Program-made: the position numbers and the translations under genes
DNA from: Patescibacteria group bacterium
GTDB taxonomy: Bacteria; Patescibacteriota; Microgenomatia; PFEM01; JAHIFH01
Length of the DNA: 7,618 nt
Direction of reading: 5' to 3'
NCBI GenBank assembly: GCA_018900995.1
Contig: JAHIFH010000007.1
Location: 1-7,618, forward strand
In this document: positions 1-6,316 of the stretch, piece after piece
Numbering within the stretch: position 1 is the stretch's first letter
How the letters are laid out: every line of letters begins with the position of its first letter
The notes under the pieces: model-generated
What the model saw: only the letters and a program-made list of their open reading frames with translations
What the model was told of the DNA's origin: nothing
The model's database searches: none

Positions 1-258
1 TATTACATTGCCAATAAAAACTTCTTTTCTCTCTACTTCAATTAATTGAAGTAGTTTATCTAAGAGCTTACCAGCTGCACCTACAAAGGGTAATCCTTGT
101 TGGTCTTCATGATAGCCCGGACCCTCACCAACAAACATCACTTCTGCCCCAGGATTACCCTCACCAGGTACTGGCTTATTAGCTCTTTTATATAAATCAC
201 AACGGGTGCATTTTGCCACCCGCCCTGCAATTTGTTTAAGTTTTTCCGCTTTAGTCAT
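1..258 (-). CDS. Family 4 uracil-DNA glycosylase, N-terminal part (3' end outside window)
   Basis: Partial gene: 86 codons are present and the frame is open to the window edge. Seen: two cysteines, C17 and C20 (VAKCTRCDLY), fitting the first pair of [4Fe-4S] ligands, then GEGPGYHEDQQGLPFVGAAG (44-63), the GEAPG-x-x-ED-x-x-G-x-PFVG signature of family 4 UDGs, then KLLDKLLQLIEVERKEVFIGNV. Family knowledge: these enzymes remove uracil produced by cytosine deamination from DNA, starting base-excision repair, and carry a structural iron-sulfur cluster; the other two cysteines and the active-site histidine region would lie beyond the window. The start is fixed: an in-frame TAA directly precedes the ATG at 258. 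The gene begins 5 bases after the Lon-like stop with no visible Shine-Dalgarno, so it is probably the operon's distal gene. Family is secure; a DNA-polymerase-associated 'phage SPO1-type' label is only an alternative database name. Confidence 0.9.
   Translation of the reverse strand, partial: MTKAEKLKQIAGRVAKCTRCDLYKRANKPVPGEGNPGAEVMFVGEGPGYHEDQQGLPFVGAAGKLLDKLLQLIEVERKEVFIGNVI
33..54. repeat. Perfect 22-bp palindrome inside the glycosylase gene
   Basis: Half-site CTACTTCAATT is followed immediately by its exact reverse complement, with no spacer. Pairing stops at the next base on each side. It encodes ordinary family sequence (LLQLIEV), so it is not an obvious insertion. Protein-binding site, transcript hairpin or chance are all possible. 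Confidence 0.6.
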
Positions 259-263
259 TTAAA

Positions 264-1361
264 CTACCAAGTGGGCAGAAACTCTTTCATATTGGCAGTG
301 GTAATCTGAAAAGCCTTCCCCTTTCCTTGGATAATCATTTTCGCCACTTTACGACAAATGCCATTAATTGTTCTTTGTAGGGTTCGAACTCCGGCATCGT
401 AGCCTAAAGGTCTAACAATTTTAGGCCAAACATCAGCATCAATTTTAATCGCCTCTTTATCCAAGCCCGCTTCTTGCATTGTCCGCGGTAAAACAAAATC
501 CTTACCAATCGTAATTTTTTCCTCATCAGTGTAAGAAGGCATTTGAATTGGCTCCAAACGGTCCATCACCGCCACGGAAATATTACTCGTGTTATTGCAA
601 GTGGCAATAAATAAAACTTCCGAAAGGTCAATGGGATAATCAACATAATGGTCACGAAAAGCCATGTTTTGCTCAGGGTCAAGTAATTCTACTAAAACTC
701 CCATAATGCTAGCTCTGCCTTCTTCGGTGACCCGGTCAATTTCATCCAGTAAAACCACCGGGTTTTTCGTTCCTGTCCGGCGTAAAGCCTTGATAATTAA
801 ACCCGGCTCGGAATCTGGTCGAATTCGTGACTGACCTCTTAAATCAAGGGGGTCACCCAAGCCACCAAAAGGAACTCGAGCAAATTTTCTCTCCATTGCT
901 TCAGCGATTGAATAAGCAATCGTTGTTTTCCCGGTACCGACCAAACCAACAAAAAGAAGCATCGGCGCCCGCATAAATTTCATGATTCCTTCTTCTCCTC
1001 TCGCTTTTTCACCTTCTCGCCCTTTTTCCTTCTTAAGCTTCAACACCGCCATATACTCCAAAATTCTTTCCTTAGTTTCTTCTAAACCATAGTGATTTCT
1101 GTCCAAAACCTCCTTAGCCATTTTTAAATCAAGCCTATCTTCGCTTTTTTTATCCCAAGGTAAAGCCGTCATCCAATCAATATAATGGGCCACTCGTTCG
1201 TACTCAGTTGAGTACTCACCATACTTAATCATCCGGGATAAGCGCTCAACCAAACGAAGACATTTTTCTTTTAATTCAGGAGGAATACGAGTAGCATCAA
1301 CCTTTTTTTCTAACTCAATAATCTCCTTAAATAGGACAGTTTTTTCAGGCATACAATACAT
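264..1361 (-). CDS. Stand-alone Lon-type AAA+ ATPase (no LON substrate domain, no protease domain)
   Basis: 365 residues against roughly 780-800 for Lon. Residues about 5-110 match Lon's helical domain (YIDWMTALPWDKK, then HYGLEETKERILEYMAV). The AAA+ core follows: Walker A GLVGTGKT (139-146), Walker B LLDEID (204-209), LLDPEQN (226-232), sensor-1 FIATCNN (251-257), arginine finger in MDRLEPI (R268) and sensor-2 AGVRTLQR (R326). The protein ends at residue 365 just after the lid (ITTANMKEFLPTW), where Lon would continue into its Ser-Lys protease domain. The gene ends in TAG and the next gene starts 5 bases on, so no protease remnant is present. The segment matching Lon's pore loop reads RGQSRIRPDSEPG (175-187); the conserved Tyr-Ile is Arg-Pro. 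A charged insertion sits at 111-130. ATP hydrolysis looks intact, but processive proteolysis is impossible alone; a chaperone, remodelling or regulatory role is inference. ATG at 1361 or 1352 (M4) could be the start; neither has a clear RBS. It follows pnp by 38 bases. Confidence 0.88.
   Translation of the reverse strand: MYCMPEKTVLFKEIIELEKKVDATRIPPELKEKCLRLVERLSRMIKYGEYSTEYERVAHYIDWMTALPWDKKSEDRLDLKMAKEVLDRNHYGLEETKERILEYMAVLKLKKEKGREGEKARGEEGIMKFMRAPMLLFVGLVGTGKTTIAYSIAEAMERKFARVPFGGLGDPLDLRGQSRIRPDSEPGLIIKALRRTGTKNPVVLLDEIDRVTEEGRASIMGVLVELLDPEQNMAFRDHYVDYPIDLSEVLFIATCNNTSNISVAVMDRLEPIQMPSYTDEEKITIGKDFVLPRTMQEAGLDKEAIKIDADVWPKIVRPLGYDAGVRTLQRTINGICRKVAKMIIQGKGKAFQITTANMKEFLPTW
972..1031 (-). 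repeat. Charged in-frame insertion in the Lon-like gene (residues 111-130)
   Basis: Lon proteins usually have about 8 residues between the LEYxAV helix and the strand leading to Walker A. Here there are about 24, rich in Lys, Glu, Arg and Gly (GREGEKARGEEG at 114-125). The DNA has a rough internal tandem: GCGAGAAGGTGAAAA followed by GCGAGAGGAGAAGAA. The infB insertion at 6088-6117 shares GCGAGAnGGTGAAA, suggesting a short dispersed element or convergent low complexity. Confidence 0.45.
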
Positions 1362-1399
1362 ATAGCTTAGCAGAATCGATAATTCAAGACAAGGAAAGA

Positions 1400-3568
1400 C
1401 TAGCGACGACGGAAAGGGCGTCGTCTACCAAATTGAGGGGTTTTTCGTCGTTGAAGAGGTTGACGGCCAATTGACTGCTTTCTTGGTCTTTCTTCCAATA
1501 TCATGCTCAGATTAATTCGCCCCCTATCATCAATTTCAACTACTTTTACTTTCACCTTGTCTCCCATCTTAACAATCTTACTGGGGTCATCCACGTATTG
1601 GGTTGACATCTTGGAAACATGAACCAAACCTTCTTTTCCTGGAGTAATTTCTACAAAAGCACCAAAGGGTTGAACTCGTTTCACCTCTCCCTCAAAAATT
1701 TCACCGACTTCAACCTCTCGGGTTAGTCCTTCAATCTTCGCCACTGCCTGGTCAACTGCTTGTTTATCAGGAGCAGAAATATTGATTGTGCCGTCATCTT
1801 CAACATCAATCGCCGCCCCTGTCTCACTAATCAAACCCCTAATTATCCGTCCGCCTGGACCAATAATTTCGCCAATTTTGTCAACGGGAATATGAAGAAC
1901 TTTAATTTTGGGAGCAAATTTGGAAATTTGGGCCCTGGAAGCTGGTAGAACCGTCATCATCTTTTTAAGGATAAATAAACGCCCCTCTTTTGCCTGAGCA
2001 ACAATTTTCTTCAATAAAGCTAAATCAATTCCCTCGTTTTTAACATCCATTTGAATTCCCGTCATTCCCTTCTTAGTACCCGCTATCTTAAGATCCATAT
2101 CTCCATTAAAATCCTCTAAACCAAGAATGTCACTTAAAATCACCTCTTTCTCACCTTCTTTTATCAACCCCATGGCAATACCGGCAACCGGTGCTTTGAT
2201 AGGAACACCCGCATCCATTAAGGAAAGAGTCGAGCCACAAACTGCCGCCATAGAAGTAGAGCCATTAGAAGACATTACTTCGCTAACCACCCTAATGGTG
2301 TAAGGAAATTTCTCCTCAGCTGGAATCAAACCTAGTAAAGCCCGTTCCGCCAATGCCCCATGACCTACTTCCCGACGCGAAGGCCAGCCAATTCTACCGG
2401 TATCACCTAAGGAAAAAGGCGGCATGTAATAGTGATGAATATAGCGCTTGGTCTCCTCACCTTCCATGCTTTCAATCAATTGTTCTAAAGAAGGCGAACC
2501 AAGAGTAGTCACAGTGAGAACTTGGGTTTGGCCACGTTTAAACATGGCTGAGCCATGAGTTCGAGGCAAAAGACCGACTTCAATCTCAATTGGTCTAATC
2601 TCCTCAAGCTTGCGCCCATCAGCTCGTTTGCCTTTTTTGATAATTTGCTCTCGAACGCTTTTATTTATCAAATCATCAACTATTTGGTTAATATCTCTTT
2701 TCTTCTCTTCATCATACTTTTCAACCAATGCCTCCTTAATTTCACCAATTGTTTCTCTGGCTTCATTTTTAGCCATAGCTGTCAAGATATTATCAATCTG
2801 CTTAGCCGCATCTTTAGTCACATTTTTCACTAATTCCGCATCAATCTTTTTCTTCTCAACTGCTTTTTTCTTTTGACCCGTTTTTTTAACCAGCGCTTTA
2901 ATTAATTGGAACATCTCTTTATTCTCTTTTTGAGCCACTTCAACTGCCTTAACTAAAATGTCATCTGGAATTTCTTGGGCTTCGCCCTCAAGCATGACTG
3001 TCTTTCCCTCAAGCCCAGCGACAATCAGATTCATAGTCGAATAATCCAAATCTTGATAAGTAGGATTAACAACAAAAGCCCCCTCACCATCTTTAGGCAC
3101 ATAGCCGATTCTCATGGCGCTAACCGGTCCATTCCAAGGAATATCAGAAATGGCTAAGGCAGCGCTGGTCGCCCAGACCGCAGGCATGTCCGGGTCATTT
3201 TGACCATCAACCGAAAGAACGGTAATTATTACTTGGATTTCATTTCTATAATCCTTAGGGAATAAGGGACGAATGGAGCGGTCAACTAGTCGCGCTGTTA
3301 GGGTTGCCTCATCCGAAGGACGCCCCTCTCGTTTCACCCAACGCGAACCTTTAATCCGCCCGCCAGCATAAAGGCGCTCAACATATTCAACAAAAAGTGG
3401 CAAATAATCAATGTCTTCTCGTGTCCCGGCTGAAACAACAGTCGCCAAAACCATGGTATCACCATAGCGGGCTAAAACGGCTGCATTAGCCTGCTCGGCT
3501 AACCGACCCACTTCTAAGGTTAATTTTTTGCTACCAATCTCTGTTGACTGGGAAATCGTTTTTATCAT
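1400..3568 (-). CDS. pnp: Polynucleotide phosphorylase (polyribonucleotide nucleotidyltransferase)
   Basis: Phosphorolytic 3'-5' exoribonuclease that releases NDPs, and can add 3' tails in reverse; cytoplasmic homotrimer central to mRNA turnover. Full length at 722 residues. Domains: first RNase PH core about 1-145 (REGRPSDEATLTARLVDRSIRPLFP), helical domain about 230-310, second RNase PH core about 320-545, KH domain about 556-615 with GPGG (570-573), S1 domain about 620-690 (GEVKRVQPFGAFVEI). Residues matching E. coli active-site positions are present: R398, R399 and H403 (PSRREVGHG), SNGSTS (434-439), and D486, D492, K494 (LEDFNGDMDLK). The FFRR loop of the first core reads RWVKR (76-80). 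After S1 there is a basic, Arg-rich tail (about 694-722, ending GRRRPFRRR) instead of the acidic or Ala/Pro-rich tails of many PNPases; it may bind RNA (inference). It starts 6 bases after the rpsO TAG, the classic rpsO-pnp arrangement. Identity is certain. Confidence 0.98.
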   Translation of the reverse strand: MIKTISQSTEIGSKKLTLEVGRLAEQANAAVLARYGDTMVLATVVSAGTREDIDYLPLFVEYVERLYAGGRIKGSRWVKREGRPSDEATLTARLVDRSIRPLFPKDYRNEIQVIITVLSVDGQNDPDMPAVWATSAALAISDIPWNGPVSAMRIGYVPKDGEGAFVVNPTYQDLDYSTMNLIVAGLEGKTVMLEGEAQEIPDDILVKAVEVAQKENKEMFQLIKALVKKTGQKKKAVEKKKIDAELVKNVTKDAAKQIDNILTAMAKNEARETIGEIKEALVEKYDEEKKRDINQIVDDLINKSVREQIIKKGKRADGRKLEEIRPIEIEVGLLPRTHGSAMFKRGQTQVLTVTTLGSPSLEQLIESMEGEETKRYIHHYYMPPFSLGDTGRIGWPSRREVGHGALAERALLGLIPAEEKFPYTIRVVSEVMSSNGSTSMAAVCGSTLSLMDAGVPIKAPVAGIAMGLIKEGEKEVILSDILGLEDFNGDMDLKIAGTKKGMTGIQMDVKNEGIDLALLKKIVAQAKEGRLFILKKMMTVLPASRAQISKFAPKIKVLHIPVDKIGEIIGPGGRIIRGLISETGAAIDVEDDGTINISAPDKQAVDQAVAKIEGLTREVEVGEIFEGEVKRVQPFGAFVEITPGKEGLVHVSKMSTQYVDDPSKIVKMGDKVKVKVVEIDDRGRINLSMILEERPRKQSIGRQPLQRRKTPQFGRRRPFRRR

Positions 3569-3574
3569 CAGAAG

Positions 3575-3844
3575 CTATTTTGACAGTTTTAAAGCGTTGA
3601 CAATTTTTTTATAGCGCTTTTCGTCTTTTTTCAATAAATAAGCTATTAATCTTCTTCTTTTAGAAACCAGGGAAAGCAAGCCTCGCCGGGAATGAACATC
3701 TTTTTTATGGTCTTTAAGATGCTTAGTCAACTTCTTAACTTTAGAGGTCAGTAAGGCAATTTGTACTTCAGGAGAACCTGTGTCCTCTTTTGACTGGGCA
3801 TATTTCTTAATAATTTTCTTTTTTTCTTCAACCGTTAACGCCAT
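3575..3844 (-). CDS. rpsO: 30S ribosomal protein S15
   Basis: 89 residues, the usual bacterial S15 length. Primary-binding small-subunit protein that contacts the 16S rRNA central domain and forms bridges to 23S rRNA. Conserved features: DTGSPEVQIALLT (21-33), the RNA-contacting HLKDHKKDVHSRRGL block (H42, H46, D49, S52, R53, R54), LVSKRRRLIAYL (59-70) and the closing RYKKIVNALKL. It lies 42 bases after the DHH-like gene and 6 bases before pnp. No Shine-Dalgarno precedes the ATG; a TATAAT hexamer ends four bases upstream of it, so an internal and perhaps leaderless transcript is possible. In E. coli S15 represses its own mRNA through a pseudoknot; there is too little leader here to see one. 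Identity is certain. Confidence 0.98.
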   Translation of the reverse strand: MALTVEEKKKIIKKYAQSKEDTGSPEVQIALLTSKVKKLTKHLKDHKKDVHSRRGLLSLVSKRRRLIAYLLKKDEKRYKKIVNALKLSK

Positions 3845-3848
3845 CGAG

Positions 3849-3854
3849 ATTATA
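3849..3854 (-). promoter_or_regulatory. Candidate -10 element (TATAAT) directly before rpsO
   Basis: Consensus TATAAT on the minus strand, separated from the rpsO ATG by CTCG. Transcription starting about 7 bases downstream would begin within a base or two of the ATG, giving an essentially leaderless message. No good TTGACA-like -35 lies 16-18 bases upstream, and AT-rich DNA yields this hexamer by chance, so confidence is low. Confidence 0.3.
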
Positions 3855-3886
3855 TTTTAACAGAGACAAAGGGAGCTAACAAGGGG

Positions 3887-4780
3887 TTAAACTCGGGTTT
3901 CGCCTTTGTAAATCTTGGGTTCGAGCCAATCTGGCTTGGGCTTTTCTTCTTCCTCCTCAGCTGGTTTTTTCAGAGCAGAAACTTTAGGAGGCATTGGTTT
4001 TAAAGGTGTTTTGCCCTTTGGCATTTTTCTAAAGGGTCTTTTGGCTTGTCTTCTTGCCCCTATTTTAAGGCAAAAGGCAGCTGCTTCAAAAGTATTTGAC
4101 CCCACTTTGGCTGAAGAAAATCGGCTAGTCGCCCGCTCAATGCCTAACAAAAGATTAGAGCCAATATCCTCATCAGTGGGTAATCTCAACAGGGCAATTA
4201 AATTAGCCACTTGCTCGGAAAGCGAAGCCGCCATTGGATCAGCCAAATCAACTTGGCCATACTCCTGATTTCGAGGATTGTTGTCAAGATTAACAATTTG
4301 ACTTTCCTTAAAAGCTTCTTGATTATCCTCATAAATCCTTCCCAAATTTTCTAGTGAACTGGTCCCAATAACAAAAATCAAATCTACTTTACCGCCGGTA
4401 TAAGAATACTTAACTCGCTCTGAATCCAGGGGCGGGAACCCAGGTTTGGGTTTGATAATTAAATTAAACTTGCCGTTATCAATGTTGTAACTAACTTTTT
4501 CAATTGCATCTTCAATGTAATCAAAAGAAACTATCAAACTATCTTTACCTCCCTGAAAAGAATCTTTAATTTTATCTACTCCTACTAGAGAAGAAAACTC
4601 AACTATCATCTCTGTTGGGCTACCAATTTCCACTGATTTTTTGGCTTTGATAAGAGAAAGATAAAGACCTAAACCGGCAGCAACCTTGTCAAAATTGGGG
4701 TTAGCAGGCAAGGCAATAAAGATGCTTTGGGCAGTGGCAAGAGCAGATTGAATTCGAGAAGCTTGATTTTGGTTAATCAT
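3887..4780 (-). CDS. Degenerate DHH/NrnA-like protein, probably not a phosphoesterase
   Basis: 297 residues. Fold pattern resembles DHH phosphoesterases (NrnA-type nanoRNA/pAp hydrolases): a first motif region PANPNFDKVAAG (25-36), a strand DLIFVIGTSS (133-142), then VNLDNNPRNQEYG (163-175), DPMAASLSEQVANLI (181-195) and LLLGIERATSRF (210-221). Metal ligands are largely lost: HxxPDxD reads PANPNFD, the second-motif Asp is G139, the signature DHH is D166-N167-N168, and the usual DTG-F reads ATSRF (A217). Only D31 and D166 remain. An extra segment of about 55 residues (76-130), likely beta-rich, separates motifs one and two. The DHHA1 domain (GGGH) is absent; instead there is a tail (243-297), basic and Pro-rich, then five Glu (275-279), ending DWLEPKIYKGETRV. 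The ATG overlaps the infB TAA by one base (TAATG), with GGAAGG just upstream, implying translational coupling. In many bacteria a true nrnA lies in this infB-rpsO interval, so descent from it is plausible. Binding or scaffold function is inference. Confidence 0.75.
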   Translation of the reverse strand: MINQNQASRIQSALATAQSIFIALPANPNFDKVAAGLGLYLSLIKAKKSVEIGSPTEMIVEFSSLVGVDKIKDSFQGGKDSLIVSFDYIEDAIEKVSYNIDNGKFNLIIKPKPGFPPLDSERVKYSYTGGKVDLIFVIGTSSLENLGRIYEDNQEAFKESQIVNLDNNPRNQEYGQVDLADPMAASLSEQVANLIALLRLPTDEDIGSNLLLGIERATSRFSSAKVGSNTFEAAAFCLKIGARRQAKRPFRKMPKGKTPLKPMPPKVSALKKPAEEEEEKPKPDWLEPKIYKGETRV

Positions 4781-6291
4781 TACCCTTCCACTTTTCTATA
4801 GGATATTAACATATCACCAATCTTAAAGTCAAGCGAGGGAGAAAGAATAGCGCCAAACTCTTCACCGGCTTTGGCCCCTTCAATTTTCTCTTTACCTGTT
4901 TTCATTGATTTAATTCGGCAATCGCCAATTAACTCCCCGCCACGCTGCAAATGAAACTTAGCCGTTTTTTTAATCTCGCCCTCAGTCACCCGGCAGCCAG
5001 CAACTCTCTTTTTATCTATCTCAAATTCTTTAAGAATTTCTGCTTGACCTAAAATTTCCTCACCCGCAAATGGTTCCATGAGTTTCTTAACTTTTTCTTC
5101 AACTTCCTCAAAAAGTTTGTAAATTACTTGATAATCGCTAATCTTTACTTTTTCGGTTACTGCCAATTTTTTCACCTTTACCGAGTTTTTAACATTAAAG
5201 GCAATAATTTCGGCGACGGTGGTGTCTGCTAAAAGAACATCGGACTCATTAACCTCGCCCACGCCTGAATCAATGATTTCTACATCTTTAGGCAAACCCG
5301 CTAAAATCGCTTCCAAGCTACCGTTGACATCGGCTTTAATAATTAAACGTAGCCTACCTTCTTCGGCTTTTTCTTTTTTAGCCAATTCTGGCTTGGGCTG
5401 TTCTGCGGAAGGAGCAACAATTTCTTCAGCTCGTTTGATTGAAGCCTTCGGCTTCATTCGTGGTTGTGCTACTCCCTGATGAACTAAACTGCCAATTGGA
5501 GGTACTGTTTTGAAACCTAAAACTTCCACTGGCTTACTCGGACCCGCTAATTTAATCGATTGACCATTTGCATCAAACATCGCCTTAATCTTGGCAAAAG
5601 CACCGTCGGCTTCAATTTGGTTACCCACTTCCAAACTGCCATTTCTCACTAAAATTGTTGCCAAAGGACCCCGACGCTTATCCAATTTAGACTCAATTAT
5701 CACTGCTTCTAACTTAGCTTTGGAATCACCTCTAACTTCCTCCATCTCCGCCACCAACAATATCATCTCTAAAAGCTCATCAATCCCTTTACCGGTCTTC
5801 GCCGAAGTCAACACGCTCACAATCTTCCCTCCCTGGCTTTCAACGGAAATGTCATTCTCTGCCATGTCTTTTTTTACCCACTCTAAATCAATATTGGGTT
5901 TATCAATTTTATTAATGGCTACTAAATAAGGAATTTTGGCTTTTTTAATATATTTCAAGCTTTCCGTAGTTTGGGGCTTAACACCTTCATCAGCAGCAAT
6001 CACTAAAACCGCTAAATCCGCCACTTTTGCTCCTCGAGAGCGCATTTCTGAAAAAGCAGCGTGTCCCGGAGTATCAATAAAAGTAATCCCTTTTACCCTT
6101 TCACCCTCTCGCTCTTTCACCTTAATCTGATAAGCACCAATGTGCTGGGTGATACCCCCAAATTCTTTGGCAACAACGTTGGTTTTACGGATTTTATCTA
6201 GAAGAGTGGTTTTGCCGTGGTCAACATGGCCAAGGACAACCACCACTGGCGGTCGTGAAGACTTTTGAGAAATAGTTCTCTTTTTTGCCAT
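4780..6291 (-). CDS. infB: Translation initiation factor IF-2 (short form)
   Basis: GTPase that brings fMet-tRNA to the 30S subunit and promotes 50S joining. 503 residues, well below B. subtilis (about 716) or E. coli (890), because the N-terminal extension is missing: the G domain begins almost at once. Seen: G1 GHVDHGKT (21-28), G2 GGIT (45-48), G3 DTPGH (73-77), DEGVKPQTTE (101-110), G4 NKID (127-130), G5 SAK (163-165); domain II about 190-285 (RRGPLATILVRNG, PSKPVEVLGF); a short Lys/Pro/Glu linker about 288-312; domain III LRLIIKADVNGSLEAIL (324-340); and the C-terminal fMet-tRNA-binding domain with AGCRVTEG (C433) and GEEFGAIL (486-493). A small charged insertion, REGERVKG, lies before G3. 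The start follows nusA by 25 bases and no strong RBS is visible. The TAA overlaps the next ATG. Identity is certain; the linker is shorter than in most IF2. Confidence 0.97.
   Translation of the reverse strand: MAKKRTISQKSSRPPVVVVLGHVDHGKTTLLDKIRKTNVVAKEFGGITQHIGAYQIKVKEREGERVKGITFIDTPGHAAFSEMRSRGAKVADLAVLVIAADEGVKPQTTESLKYIKKAKIPYLVAINKIDKPNIDLEWVKKDMAENDISVESQGGKIVSVLTSAKTGKGIDELLEMILLVAEMEEVRGDSKAKLEAVIIESKLDKRRGPLATILVRNGSLEVGNQIEADGAFAKIKAMFDANGQSIKLAGPSKPVEVLGFKTVPPIGSLVHQGVAQPRMKPKASIKRAEEIVAPSAEQPKPELAKKEKAEEGRLRLIIKADVNGSLEAILAGLPKDVEIIDSGVGEVNESDVLLADTTVAEIIAFNVKNSVKVKKLAVTEKVKISDYQVIYKLFEEVEEKVKKLMEPFAGEEILGQAEILKEFEIDKKRVAGCRVTEGEIKKTAKFHLQRGGELIGDCRIKSMKTGKEKIEGAKAGEEFGAILSPSLDFKIGDMLISYRKVEG
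6088..6117 (-). repeat. Charged in-frame insertion in infB (residues 59-68)
   Basis: Between GGITQHIGAYQ and the G3 strand ITFIDTPGH, IF2 proteins normally have a tight turn (about six to seven residues, like VEVNGKK). This protein has IKVKEREGERVKG, about six residues longer. The coding DNA GCGAGAGGGTGAAA nearly matches the GCGAGAAGGTGAAA of the Lon-like insertion. It may be a copy of the same short element; a loop of ordinary low complexity is the alternative. Confidence 0.4.
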
Positions 6292-6316
6292 CTTGTTACT
6301 TGTCCCAAGAAACGAC

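Noticed and set aside
259..300. Truncated Lon interpreted as a frameshifted or interrupted full-length gene
   Set aside because: The next gene starts 5 bases after the stop and no protease-domain coding (Ser-Lys dyad region) is seen in any frame nearby, so this is not a simple recent break within the window.
1362..1399. Promoter before the Lon-like gene (TTGTCT, 17 bases, TAAGCT)
   Set aside because: The -10 matches consensus at only three of six positions; no better than chance in AT-rich DNA.
3845..3886. Intrinsic terminator or S15 autoregulatory pseudoknot before rpsO
   Set aside because: No stable stem followed by a T-run is visible, and 42 bases without clear pairing cannot support a pseudoknot call.
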